A DNA stretch of 43,282 nucleotides from Methylomonas aurea (GTDB lineage: Bacteria; Pseudomonadota; Gammaproteobacteria; Methylococcales; Methylomonadaceae), in assembly GCF_024505045.1 (NCBI RefSeq), contig NZ_JANIBM010000032.1, positions 1 through 43,282 on the forward strand, read 5' to 3'. A model generated the notes under the pieces. The model was not told where the DNA came from. It worked only from the letters and a program-made list of their open reading frames with translations, and did no database searches. Made by a program: the position numbers and the translations under genes. Below, in pieces: positions 1-10,000 of the stretch (positions are counted from its first letter, which is position 1; every line of letters starts with the position of its first letter).

Positions 1-244
1 CTATGGCAAACGATATATGGCATAACCGAGAGGAGGGGATTACGAGTTCGTTGTTAGAATGTGAGTAAAATTGCGATAGTAAAATAAGCGATTTTTACCA
101 TTTCCGATACTATCAAGATCAGAACCATCAGTATTCATTCGAGCCAATATCGATGACTGCCAACTTTCTGATGGTGTCGGCTTTGACAATCTGCTGACAG
201 TGTCTTTGAAAAATCACATGTTGCTATCACTAGCATAAGTGACG

Positions 245-355
245 TGTCGTAAAACACATGTTTTCCGACAGTGTATAGCCGATCCAAAAATCGCAAGTTG
301 AAAAAGCCTTAAAAATACGCGAAAAACCCTGTCGGAATGAGATACTATACGGAAA
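245..355 (+). promoter_or_regulatory. res-like resolution site of the Tn3-family transposon
   Basis: Bases 245-270 form a nearly perfect 26-bp dyad with outer arms TGTCG and CGACA. Bases 330-355 begin with a related half-site, TGTCGGAA, and end just before the resolvase gene. Serine resolvases of Tn3 elements bind two or three such subsites directly upstream of tnpR, and these sites usually also contain the tnpR/tnpA promoter. The subsite roles are inferred from position and sequence only. Confidence 0.65.
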
Positions 356-379
356 CTAAATTTGATAGGTTTTTCGGTT

Positions 380-973
380 ATGTTGGTAGGCTACATGCGT
401 GTTTCATCGGAATCGGATCGGCAAAGTACCGATTTGCAACGTGATGCACTGCTTGCCGCCGGGGTAGATGCCCGGCACTTGTTTGAAGACCGTGCTTCCG
501 GAGCAAAAGATGACCGAACAGGTCTGGCAAAGGTACTTGAATTTGTCCACCCTGGAGATGTGCTTGTGGTATGGAAACTGGATCGGCTGGGCCGGTCGTT
601 GTCGCATCTGCTGGAAATCGTAAACACGCTTAAGAGTAAACAAGTTGCCTTCCGGTCTCTAACCGAGGGCATGGACACCACCACCGCATCCGGCGAACTT
701 CTGTTCCATGTATTCGGCGCACTTGCTCAGTACGAACGGGCCTTGATTCAAGAACGGGTCGTTGCGGGATTATCCGCCGCTAGGCGGCGTGGACGGATAG
801 GCGGTCGCCCGCAAGCCATTACCGGCGAAAAACTGGACGCGATTATTGCCGCACTGAATGGCGGCATGTCCAAAGCGGCAGTTTGCCGCAACTTCGGCGT
901 CAAACGGACTACCTTGATCGAAACCCTTGCGCGCATTGGTTGGACGGGTTCGAGTGGAACATCGTCACCATGA
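380..973 (+). CDS. tnpR: Tn3-family serine resolvase TnpR
   Basis: A site-specific serine recombinase that resolves the cointegrates formed by transposition. The N-terminus carries the catalytic-serine motif GYMRVSS. The WKLDRLGRS motif follows near residue 70, then the helix with YERALIQERV and the basic stretch GGRPQAI leading into a C-terminal helix-turn-helix (about residues 150-190). The ATG at 380 is chosen over an upstream TTG at 362 because it starts directly before the conserved GYMRVSS block. The stop overlaps the transposase start as ATGA at 970-973, which indicates translational coupling. The res-like dyads lie immediately upstream. Length (197 aa) is normal for the family and the gene looks intact. 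Confidence 0.93.
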   Translation: MLVGYMRVSSESDRQSTDLQRDALLAAGVDARHLFEDRASGAKDDRTGLAKVLEFVHPGDVLVVWKLDRLGRSLSHLLEIVNTLKSKQVAFRSLTEGMDTTTASGELLFHVFGALAQYERALIQERVVAGLSAARRRGRIGGRPQAITGEKLDAIIAALNGGMSKAAVCRNFGVKRTTLIETLARIGWTGSSGTSSP

Positions 974-3900
974 TCGCCAAAAGCGAGCGATTAACCGTCC
1001 TCTCGGAAGCTGAGCAGGTCGCCCTGTACGGGCTGCCGGATTTCGATGATGATCAGCGGTTGGAATACTTGGCTCTATCTGAAACAGAATTGGAGCTTGC
1101 GGCCAGTCGCCCCGGTCTTCATGCGCAGGTTTATTGCATTTTGCAAATCGGTTATTTCAAGGCCAAGCACAGCTTTTTCCGTTTTGACTGGAACGAAGTC
1201 GAAGACGATTGCGCTTTTGTGTTGAGCCGTTATTTCATCGGCGATGTGTTCGAACGAAAGCCGATAACCAACCATGAGTATTACACCCAGCGAGGGCGAA
1301 TCGCCGAATTGTTCGGCTATCGCCTGTGGACGTCCGACTTCCTGCCGCAGCTTGCACATCAAGTCGAGTCTATTGTACGGCGCGATGTCTCCCCAGGATT
1401 TATCGCTGCCGAATTGCTCATATGGCTTAACGAACACAAAATCATTCGGCCTGGCTATACCACTCTGCAAGAATTGATCAGCGAAACCCTATCTGCCGAA
1501 CGCCGGCGGTTGGGCGGCCTGCTTGCGGAAATACTCGATGACGAGGCCAAAGCCACACTGACCCAGCTCCTGGTGCGTGATGATACCCTGTCTCAATTAG
1601 CGGCGCTAAAGCAAGATGCCAAGAATTTCGGCTGGCGTCAGATGACCCGTGAACGCGAGAAGCGCACCATGCTGGCATCACTGCACAGGATTGCAAAAGC
1701 CTTGCTGCCCAAGTTGGGCGTTTCACAGCAGAACTTGCTCTACTATGCGAGTTTGGCCAATTTTTATACCGTTCACGACTTGCGACACCTCAAGCCGGAG
1801 CAAACCTATCTCTACTTGTTGTGCTATGCCTGGCAACGCTACCGGCAGTTTACCGATAATCTGGTCGATGCGATGGCTTTCCACATGAAGCAGTTGGAAG
1901 ATGAAAGTAGTGCAGTCGCAAAGCAATCGTTTGTTGCCGTTCAAGTACAGCGCCGTCAGGAAACCCAGCAGGTTGGGCGCCTGTTGCTGCTCTATGTGGA
2001 TGACACGGTAGCCGATGCCACGCCATTCGGCAATGTGCGGCAGCGCGCATACAAGATCATGCCGAAAGACACGCTTCAGGACACAGGTCAGCGCATGAGT
2101 GTCAAACCAGCGAGCAAATTGGCCCTGCATTGGCAAGCGGTTGACGGCATGGCCGAACGTATTCGCCGCCATTTAAGGCCGTTATACGTCGCGCTAGATT
2201 TCTCCAGCGTCACCCCCGACAGTCCCTGGCTTGCCGCGCTTATTTGGACCCAAGGCGTATTCGCCAAGCAGCAACGCCTTTCACAAAGACCGCTTGATGA
2301 ATTCCCGCCAACCACGCTGCCGAAGCGATTGCGACAGTATCTATTGATCTTCGATGCCGACGGCAAGCCGACTAGTCTACATGCCGACCGCTATGAATTC
2401 TGGTTATATCGTCAAATCAGGAAACGCCTGAAGTCTGGCGAAATCTACATTGACGATAGCTTGCAACACCGCCATTTCTCTGATGAGCTGGTATCAATGG
2501 AAGACAAGGCCGATATGTTGGCACAGATGGACATCCCATTTTTGCGCAAGCCGATCAATACCCAGCTTGATGCACTTGCGGCCGAATTACGAGAGCAATG
2601 GGTAGCCTTCAATCGCGAACTGAAACAGGGAAAATTGACGCACCTGGAATACGATAAAAATACGCAGAAACTGTCCTGGCGTAAGCCAAAGGCTGATAAA
2701 CACAAGGCATCCGAGCGAACATTTTATGAAAAATTGCCATTTTGCGATGTTGCCGATGTATTCCGTTTCGTCAATAGCCAGACCCCGTTTTTGTCTGCGC
2801 TGAAGCCCTTGCAACCGCGATATGCAAAGAAGGTAGCCGACAGTGACAGCCTGATGGCTGTCATCATCGCTCAGGCAATGAATCACGGCAATCTGGTTAT
2901 GGCTCGTACTAGCGATATTCCGTACCACGTTCTGGAGACAAGCTACCAGCAGTACCTTCGGCAAGCATCCCTTCAGGCCGCTAATGACCGCATCAGCAAC
3001 GCTATCGCGGAACTTCCGATCTTCCCCTATTACTCGTTCGACTTGGAAACGCTGTACGCCGCTGTCGATGGTCAAAAATTAGGTGTTGAGCGGCCAACCG
3101 TAAAGGCCCGACATTCGCGGAAATACTTTGGACGCGGCAAAGGCATAGTGGCCTATACGCTGTTGTGCAACCACATACCGCTAAATGGTTATCTAATCGG
3201 CGCGCATGAATACGAAGCCCATCATGTTTTCGATATCTGGTATCGCAACACATCCGATATTGTGCCGACCGCGATCACGGGTGACATGCACAGCGTTAAC
3301 AAGGCAAACTTTGCTATTTTGCATTGGTTCGGCTTGCGCTTTGAACCTCGATTTACCGACCTAAATGACCAATTGCAAGAACTTTATTGCGCCGACGATC
3401 CTGCGTTGTACGATGATTTTCTAATCAAACCGGTCGGCCAGATCGATAGTGAAGCCATTGCCAAAGAAAAACCGAACTTCGATCAGATTGTCGCTACGCT
3501 TGGTCTGAAAGAAATGACGCAAGGTACGCTGATCCGCAAGTTATGCACCTATACCGCGCCGAATCCGACACGCCGCGCGATCTTTGACTTCGATAAACTC
3601 ATACGCAGCATTTACACATTACGTTATCTGCGCGATCCGCAACTGGAGCGCAATGTTCATCGCTCACAAAACCGTATTGAATCCTATCACCAGCTACGCG
3701 CAGCCATCTCAAAAGTTGGCGGAAAGAAGGAATTGACCGGACGCACCGACATAGAAATCGAGATCAGTAACCAGTGTGCAAGGTTGATTGCCAATGCAAT
3801 CATCTACTACAACTCGGCGATATTGTCGAAGCTATTGACTAAGTTCGAAGCGAATGGGAATGCTAAGGCATTAGCGTTAATTACACAGATGTCGCCTACG

Positions 3901-3999
3901 GCTTGGCGGCACATCTTATTGAATGGGCACTATACCTTCCAAGGCGACGGAAAACTCATAGACTTGGATACCCTTGTGGCGGGGTTAGAATTGGGATGA
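970..3999 (+). CDS. tnpA: Tn3-family transposase TnpA
   Basis: A DDE transposase of about 1009 residues that carries out replicative transposition at the 38-bp terminal repeats. Length and overall layout fit Tn3 TnpA: an N-terminal DNA-binding region starting LTVLSEAEQVALYGLP, a long helical middle, and a C-terminal catalytic domain. An acidic catalytic residue is visible in TGDMHSVNKANF (about 3277-3310). The conserved late block QNRIESYHQLR holds the glutamate. The ATG at 970 overlaps the tnpR stop by 4 bp. A longer in-frame start at 883 would run far into tnpR and is rejected. The gene ends about 30 bp inside the right terminal repeat end. No frameshift is seen, so the element may still be active if its left end exists. 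Confidence 0.93.
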   Translation: MIAKSERLTVLSEAEQVALYGLPDFDDDQRLEYLALSETELELAASRPGLHAQVYCILQIGYFKAKHSFFRFDWNEVEDDCAFVLSRYFIGDVFERKPITNHEYYTQRGRIAELFGYRLWTSDFLPQLAHQVESIVRRDVSPGFIAAELLIWLNEHKIIRPGYTTLQELISETLSAERRRLGGLLAEILDDEAKATLTQLLVRDDTLSQLAALKQDAKNFGWRQMTREREKRTMLASLHRIAKALLPKLGVSQQNLLYYASLANFYTVHDLRHLKPEQTYLYLLCYAWQRYRQFTDNLVDAMAFHMKQLEDESSAVAKQSFVAVQVQRRQETQQVGRLLLLYVDDTVADATPFGNVRQRAYKIMPKDTLQDTGQRMSVKPASKLALHWQAVDGMAERIRRHLRPLYVALDFSSVTPDSPWLAALIWTQGVFAKQQRLSQRPLDEFPPTTLPKRLRQYLLIFDADGKPTSLHADRYEFWLYRQIRKRLKSGEIYIDDSLQHRHFSDELVSMEDKADMLAQMDIPFLRKPINTQLDALAAELREQWVAFNRELKQGKLTHLEYDKNTQKLSWRKPKADKHKASERTFYEKLPFCDVADVFRFVNSQTPFLSALKPLQPRYAKKVADSDSLMAVIIAQAMNHGNLVMARTSDIPYHVLETSYQQYLRQASLQAANDRISNAIAELPIFPYYSFDLETLYAAVDGQKLGVERPTVKARHSRKYFGRGKGIVAYTLLCNHIPLNGYLIGAHEYEAHHVFDIWYRNTSDIVPTAITGDMHSVNKANFAILHWFGLRFEPRFTDLNDQLQELYCADDPALYDDFLIKPVGQIDSEAIAKEKPNFDQIVATLGLKEMTQGTLIRKLCTYTAPNPTRRAIFDFDKLIRSIYTLRYLRDPQLERNVHRSQNRIESYHQLRAAISKVGGKKELTGRTDIEIEISNQCARLIANAIIYYNSAILSKLLTKFEANGNAKALALITQMSPTAWRHILLNGHYTFQGDGKLIDLDTLVAGLELG

Positions 4000-4031
4000 C
4001 GGAATTTTCGGCGGTTCCGGCTTACAACCCC
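3994..4031 (-). repeat. Right terminal inverted repeat of the Tn3-family transposon
   Basis: Read on the minus strand from the outside, the end begins GGGGTTGTAAGCCGGAACCG, which fits the usual 38-bp Tn3-family end starting with GGGG. The kinase frame outside reads naturally up to this point and becomes unrelated sequence inside it. Five Cs at 4028-4032 leave the exact boundary uncertain by one base. Confidence 0.65.
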
Positions 4032-4958
4032 CAATACTTCGCTATCGGACACAAACATTGCTTCAGCGCCAATTACCTCAATTCGGTTACGATTACGGGT
4101 AAGCAAAGGAGCAACATTCTCCACACAATTATGCATCAGTTGGGCGACGGCAACAGGGCTAAGCGCAACTTCATAACGATCAGCCTCAAGCTGTGCATGT
4201 AACAAAATATTGTCGATCAAACTATTCAAGTCATTAACGCGAATCAATGCCTTAGTATGTAAAGCCCGGTTTTCTGAATACATTGGATCGTCCGGTAGAC
4301 GCTCAGCCAGTAGCTGCAAATACCCGCCGATTGCGTGTAAAGGGGTTTTCATCTCATGACTTACCATTGACATGATCTGCGCCTTGTAAACGTTAGCCGT
4401 TTTACTGCTTTCAAGTGCGATTTTCAAAGCACTTGTTCGTTCCTCAACACTTTTCTCTAATTCGGTTTCGGTTACTTCTATGTTAGCCAACATTTCATTT
4501 AGCGTAATTCTCATGTTATTGATTTCCGGTGAGCCAGAGAAGTGAACGCGATTTCCGCGCTCACCAATACTTACCTTATTAAGAACCGTTGCCATTTCCA
4601 TCAAAGTGGAAGTAAACAATCGAGACAGCCTCCGGACGATAACAATAAAGAATAAAGAGAAAATCAAAGTAATCAATATTGATCCTAGTAAAAGCTTCCT
4701 CATTACTAGGTCATACTCGGCCTTGGATATTACAAGTTCGACATATCCTAAATAAATGTCTTGGTATATAGGGGAATAGAAGCACCATGAATCTCTGTTA
4801 TCCACATAACGAAGTTCGTCTATACTAATCAACTGCACTACATTGCAGGAATACCGTGATCCATAAGATGCCAACGGTTCACCATGATTATTGTAGATCG
4901 ATGCGCCCAATACGTTTTTGTCAGAACCTATATTATGCGAAGTAATATCATAACTGGG
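4030..4958 (-). pseudogene. Sensor histidine kinase fragment, cut by the Tn3 insertion
   Basis: A membrane sensor kinase remnant. It contains part of an extracytoplasmic sensor region and a transmembrane helix (LLLGSILITLIFSLFFIVIV). A HAMP-like linker, a coiled coil and a HisKA domain follow, with the phosphoacceptor in MVSHEMKTPLHAIGGY. The frame reaches the start of the ATPase domain (FVSDSEVLGV) and then runs into the transposon end; the last 30 or so codons to 3930 are transposon sequence. The catalytic ATPase domain is missing, so it cannot autophosphorylate. The N-terminus is also incomplete: the frame is open back to a stop at 4959-4961 with no ATG, only a TTG at 4910. The 5' end was therefore lost in a separate event. 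Confidence 0.85.
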
Positions 4959-4987
4959 CTAGGGGGCTCAGCTCAAACCTGCGCAAT

Positions 4988-5006
4988 TTTTTAATCGTAT
5001 TAAAAA
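4988..5006 (-). terminator. Weak AT-rich hairpin after recD
   Basis: TTTTTAAT, a CGT loop and ATTAAAAA form an 8-bp stem directly downstream of the recD stop codon. On the minus strand the stem ends in a run of T. It could end recCBD transcription, but the stem has almost no GC pairs. Confidence 0.35.
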
Positions 5007-5009
5007 CAG

Positions 5010-7016
5010 TTACATAAAAATGCAAGATGCCAAAATTGCTTGATTAAACACATCCCTACTACTTTCCAGCAAGGTGAAGTTTTCTTTCGCTCGGGTGATG
5101 CCCGTATAGATCAGTTCACGGGTAATAACAGGACTTCTGTTTTCAGGCAGCACCAAGGCAACGTGACTAAACTCCGAGCCTTGGGATTTATGAACCGTGA
5201 TGGCAAAAGCGGTTTCCACATCCGGCAGCCGCATCGGCGATATCCAGCGTATCTTGATGTCAGCCAAGGGATCGTCGTTTGGAAATGCCACCCTCAGTTT
5301 CCCGTTGCTGTCTTTAAGGGCAATGCCGATATCGCCGTTCATCAGGCCCAAATTGTAATCATTCCGAGTCACCATGACGGGACGGCCTTCATACCAAAGG
5401 CTGGTTTTTTGTTGTGGAAACAACCAGTCTTCGATGCGCTGATTGAGCTCTTCTATTCCCCACACGCCACGGCGCAGAGCGCAGAGCACCTGAAAGGTAT
5501 CAAAGGCTACCAGCACTTGTTTAGCCCAGTCATCGTATTGGGTGTTATCGGCAGGACGATTTTCCTCGATCACTGCCAGATAATAGCCATAGCCTTGACG
5601 ATCATTGGGTTTGCCGTTGTCATTGACGCCGGCATTCAAGGTCACCAGTTTTTTTAACAAGCGGTTTGCCGCATCCGGATTAGGCTGTTCTCTCAGCTTT
5701 AAATACTCTGTACGCGGTTCAGGTATTAAATCCGCATAGGTACTTAGATTATTTAAGACGGCTTGGGCTTGCTCGGCATTCCCTAGATTCACCGCTTTGG
5801 CCAGCTGGCCAATACCACTGAGTTCATTAAACCGGTGGCTATACCGAAGCATGATGGTTTGTTGGTTGATCGCCGAACCGGTAACTGTGGGCGCATCTAA
5901 CAGCTCACCTGCATACTGGTTAATCCATGCCCGTGTCGACTCGTCGTAGGCACTGTTTTCGGCGCCAAAGCATAAATCCCCCATCACAGAACCGGCTTCG
6001 ACCGACGCCAATTGATCCTTGTCGCCCAGCAATATTAATTGGGCAGTATCCGGTAGCGCATCCAGCAACGAGGCCATCATTTCCAGATCTATCATCGAGC
6101 CCTCATCGACAACCACAATATCCGCGACGATGGGATTATCTCGATGATGAATAAATCGCCGAGAGTCGTGCCGGCTTCCTAGCAAGCGATGCAACGTGCT
6201 GGCTTTCTTGGGGATGGCTTGTTTGATGTCCTCACTGACGTTTAGATGATCCAGCGCCTTGCCAATGGATTCACTGACCCTAGCGGCCGCTTTGCCGGTG
6301 GGTGCGGCTAATAAAATATTCAGCTTTTTCGTATGGTTTGATTCGTATTGGGTTAGGTTAATCAATAGTGCTAAGAGCTTCGTCAACGTCGTGGTTTTAC
6401 CGGTACCCGGTCCTCCGGTAACGATGGTAAACCGCGAACGCAAAGCCAACACACAGGCGATTTTTTGCCAATCTGGGATCTTTGAGTTTTCAGCTGTTTC
6501 AGGGATAGCAGGAAACAAGTCTGTTAATTGATCGCGCAACGCGACGGGCAAATGCTCTCGGATTGGCCGCAAGCGTTGTTGGATACTCGTATTCAGGGTT
6601 TGTTGATAGTGCCAGTAACGCCGTAAATATAAACGCCCCCCTTCCAAAACCAAAGGTGTGCTGCCCTGCCCCAACGCAACCAGCTTCGATTGTTTCAGCG
6701 CCGATAGCCAATGTTCCAAATTAAATGCTTGCAGCGCCGATAACTCGCGGTTTGCCAATTCATGCTCGACTTTCCAGGCATCATCGGTCGGAATGGCCAG
6801 CGTTAAGCCAGGCTGTTGACAGAGTTTTTCTAAATCCAGATACACTTCACCTCGATCCAGCTGGTGACTGACCAGAGCCCCGGCCCACAGGACGGCATCG
6901 CTCGCATTCTGATCCTGATCGAGCAGAAAACGGACGAAAGCTCTGTTCAACTGGCTTAACCAACCCCGCACTATCCATTGATCCATGTTTTCAAGTACGG
7001 ATAATCCCTGCGTCAT
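5010..7016 (-). CDS. recD: Exodeoxyribonuclease V alpha subunit RecD
   Basis: The 5'-3' superfamily 1 helicase subunit of RecBCD, which unwinds and degrades double-strand DNA ends and loads RecA after Chi. The Walker A motif GGPGTGKT is at residues 201-208. The Walker B/DE motif VVDEGSMIDLEMM is near residue 300, and the late helicase motif ITVHKSQGSEF is followed by a C-terminal TGITRAKE. The length (668 aa) is normal. The ATG overlaps the recB stop (ATGA at 7013-7016), so the gene is translationally coupled as last member of recC-recB-recD. It looks intact. Just beyond it lie an AT-rich hairpin and the interrupted histidine kinase, so the operon ends at the edge of the transposon-hit zone. 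Confidence 0.95.
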   Translation of the reverse strand: MTQGLSVLENMDQWIVRGWLSQLNRAFVRFLLDQDQNASDAVLWAGALVSHQLDRGEVYLDLEKLCQQPGLTLAIPTDDAWKVEHELANRELSALQAFNLEHWLSALKQSKLVALGQGSTPLVLEGGRLYLRRYWHYQQTLNTSIQQRLRPIREHLPVALRDQLTDLFPAIPETAENSKIPDWQKIACVLALRSRFTIVTGGPGTGKTTTLTKLLALLINLTQYESNHTKKLNILLAAPTGKAAARVSESIGKALDHLNVSEDIKQAIPKKASTLHRLLGSRHDSRRFIHHRDNPIVADIVVVDEGSMIDLEMMASLLDALPDTAQLILLGDKDQLASVEAGSVMGDLCFGAENSAYDESTRAWINQYAGELLDAPTVTGSAINQQTIMLRYSHRFNELSGIGQLAKAVNLGNAEQAQAVLNNLSTYADLIPEPRTEYLKLREQPNPDAANRLLKKLVTLNAGVNDNGKPNDRQGYGYYLAVIEENRPADNTQYDDWAKQVLVAFDTFQVLCALRRGVWGIEELNQRIEDWLFPQQKTSLWYEGRPVMVTRNDYNLGLMNGDIGIALKDSNGKLRVAFPNDDPLADIKIRWISPMRLPDVETAFAITVHKSQGSEFSHVALVLPENRSPVITRELIYTGITRAKENFTLLESSRDVFNQAILASCIFM

Positions 7017-10000
7017 AGTGTGTCTCCATTCAGCGTCGATGCCGAAAACAGTTTATCCAGGCCCTCGATGAGTTCACGCGGCGGTTTAGTCAACAGCCGG
7101 CCACCGCTTGGGCTTTGCGATCCACGCAGAAATAAGTACAGTCCGCCGCCGATATGCGTATCGTAATCGTACTGTTCACCCAGCCGAACCTTCAGCAAAC
7201 GATGCAACGCCAGTAAATAGAGTGAATATTGCAAATCGTAGCGTTTTGACAGCATCGCCTGTTCAAGAGCCTCCTGCGTATAACTCGCATCATCATTGCC
7301 CAGGCTATTAAACTTGTAATCCACCACGTAATATTGCTGCTGATACACAAACACCAAATCCATAAAGCCTTTTAATAAGCCGTTGACGAATCTCGGCAGC
7401 AAACTCGGCCGGGGAAGCCCTGCAAAGGTATGTCGGGTCACCAGCTGGTCTAAGGCTTGAACATTGACGGCGTCCGCCCCCAGCAGAAACTCCATTTCAG
7501 CCTGATAGTCATCGGCACCCAGTTGAGCCAAACTCAGATTTTCACCTTCCAACAAGGGCATGCTTAACCAGACCGATAATGCCGAGGCAATAATCTCTTG
7601 TTTGTGAGTCCATTCACTGGCGGTAAAGCCCTTTTGGATTAATTGTTGGCCTAGCGCCGGATTGGCCTGCACAGTCGAAAAACCTAATTGTGCGCATTGC
7701 TCCAGCAGGTCATGAATCAACACCCCAGGCCCTGAGCCTCGGGCTAAACCGTGAATGCCGGCCAGTGGCTTTAGCGTCGGCGCGAGATTCAGGTCCGCTT
7801 CATCATTTTGTTTATCGTCCCGGGCGGTTTCCAGTTCTTGCGGCAGAGGCGGTTGCTCCTCCTGGATCAACTGAGTCTCTTCAATTTGCAGGGCGCTATA
7901 GCTTGCCACCCACCAATTATTGGCAATTCTGGCGGCGGCAGTGCGCGTGGATTCCAATTGCTCCGTTTGTTGCGGGGCAAGGTAAAGCTCATCGTTGATG
8001 GTGGGTAAGCCGGTCAGCAGGATGGACTCGCAATGGCCTTTCAGGTGCGTCAGTTGTGAACCCAACGCGCCGACGGACAGTCCGGCTTGCCAGTTCAACA
8101 GCGAACCCATGGCGGATTTTTCCAGCTGGCATTCCTTGGTATTGCCGAATTTAATCGGCGCTATCCCTAACCAGCAGGCATGTTGCGCTCGAGTCATGGC
8201 GACATACAGTAAGCGCAAGTCTTCCTGCAGGCGTTCTTCATCGCTTAACGCCCTAATGTCATCCGCCTTCGTCAAATCGATGTTGAGGATTTGCTGTTCA
8301 TCGTGATAGCGGTAGTGGGTATTGAATCGGCTGTTGATTTCCCGAAAGCTGCATATAAAAGGCAGAAACACCAAGGGATACTCAAGGCCCTTGGATTTAT
8401 GGATGGTGACGATTTTGATCAGATTGGCATCGCTTTCCAGACGGATAATACCTTCGTCGCCGGATTGACTACTCTCGGCTTCGATAGCCTCCGCCAGATA
8501 ACGGATTAAAGCCTGCTCGCCTTCGAGCTGGCCGCTGGCTTGTTGCAGAAGCTCCGCCAGATGCAATAGATTAGTGATGCAGCGTTCGCCTTCACTGTCC
8601 GCGGTGAGCCGCGCATGCAAGCCATAATCGCTCATCAGTTGCCGCAAGGTCGGCAAAATACCATCCTGTTGCCAGCGCGCCTGATAACCCAGGAAACGTT
8701 CCAATTGCTCTTCCCAACCTGGCTCATCTATCGCCAGTTGCTGCAGCGCTTGATAAGACCAACCAAAGGTGGCGGTACTTAACGCGGTGCGCACCTTGCG
8801 TTCATTACGCGGTTCGGCGAGCGCTTTCAGCCACAGCAACAGGTCTTTCGCCTCACGGCTGGCAAAGATCGAGTCGCGCTCGGACAGATAAACACTACGC
8901 AATTGGCGTCTGGCCAGTGCGTTTCGCATCACTTTGGCTTCGGCGCCGCTTCTGACTAAAATCGCAATATCCGAAGGTTGTAAGGACTTTAACTTTTTTG
9001 ATGATTTAAAACCGGTACGGCCTTGCGTCGCCAAATTCAGCAAGCCCACAATCTCGCTGGCCGTCACCTCGGCCATGGTTTGCCGATATTCCGGCAGTCC
9101 CACGGGCTTTAGCTGGCCATCGGCATCGGTGATATCCCAATGCCAGAGCGTTAAGGCCGGCGCCGCCAGATCGTTGATGACCCATTCATCCTCACGGCCC
9201 TGGGCGGCCACAGCAATGAACGGCAAGGGATTATCATTCTCGCGTTTGAACCGAAAAGCCCCGTTGGGCTGCTGATCGGCATATAGAAAGACCTGATTCA
9301 CCGCGTCCACCAGATGTTGGGTAGAGCGGTAGTTAGTGCCTAGCGTGTAATGCTTCCCCTCCGTATCTTGATGCGCCCTGAGATAGGTATAAATATCGGC
9401 CCCCCGGAACGAGTAGATCGCTTGTTTAGGATCGCCTATCATCAAGCAGCCCAACTCAGCATTGCCCTCTGCCGGATACAGGGTGGAAAAAATACGGTAT
9501 TGAACCGGGTCGGTATCCTGAAACTCATCGATTAAGGCGATGGGGTATTGCTGCCGAATCACGCTTGCCAAGCGCTGACCGTTGTTGCCTTGCAGGGCTT
9601 GATCAAGGCGGGTCAGCATGTCATCGAACGTCATCCGCGCCACACGTTGCTTTTCACTGTCGTAACGGTTGCGAATCCAGTGGATGGCGTGTTTGATCAG
9701 TTCGATTTTTAAATTCGGTAATGCCGCGAGTTGCCCCGGTAATCGGCTAATCGCCTCAAAGCCGGGATGCACGGGTGGCGTTTGACCCGATTTGGCGAGG
9801 TTTGCCATACCGGCCGGCGAAAGGCTTTTAAAACCCGTTAGAAGATCAAGCGATTCCTGATTTGGATCAGAACTCCAGGTTGCTATTTTACCGATCCAGC
9901 TCTGAATGGAATTGGACTTATAGTTTACGCCAGGCAGTACTTTGTTTTTAACTGCTGTTTCCACTAACGCTTTAATTTCATCTGCCCATACTCCCCAGGG

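Larger units (their letters stand above)
1..4031 (+). mobile_element. Tn3-family transposon, right part (left end not seen)
   Basis: The element holds a res-like region, a serine resolvase and a Tn3-type transposase in the same direction, and a right terminal repeat that starts with GGGG on the minus strand at 4031/4032. Beyond that end a histidine kinase reading frame resumes at once, so the right boundary is well supported. I could not find a matching copy of the terminal repeat in bases 1-361, so the left end probably lies outside the window, or the repeat has diverged. Bases 1-244 hold no gene I can support. The order tnpR then tnpA, co-directional with a start/stop overlap, is that of the Tn21/Tn501 branch. 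No passenger gene is visible. Confidence 0.8.

Noticed and set aside
16..141. A short minus-strand frame beginning MNTDGSDLDS near the left edge
   Set aside because: About 33 codons, no ribosome binding site or recognisable motif. It could be part of a passenger gene, but the evidence is too thin.
883..969. Longer start for the transposase inside tnpR
   Set aside because: The ATG at 970 overlaps the tnpR stop exactly, and the extra 29 residues are an out-of-frame reading of tnpR.
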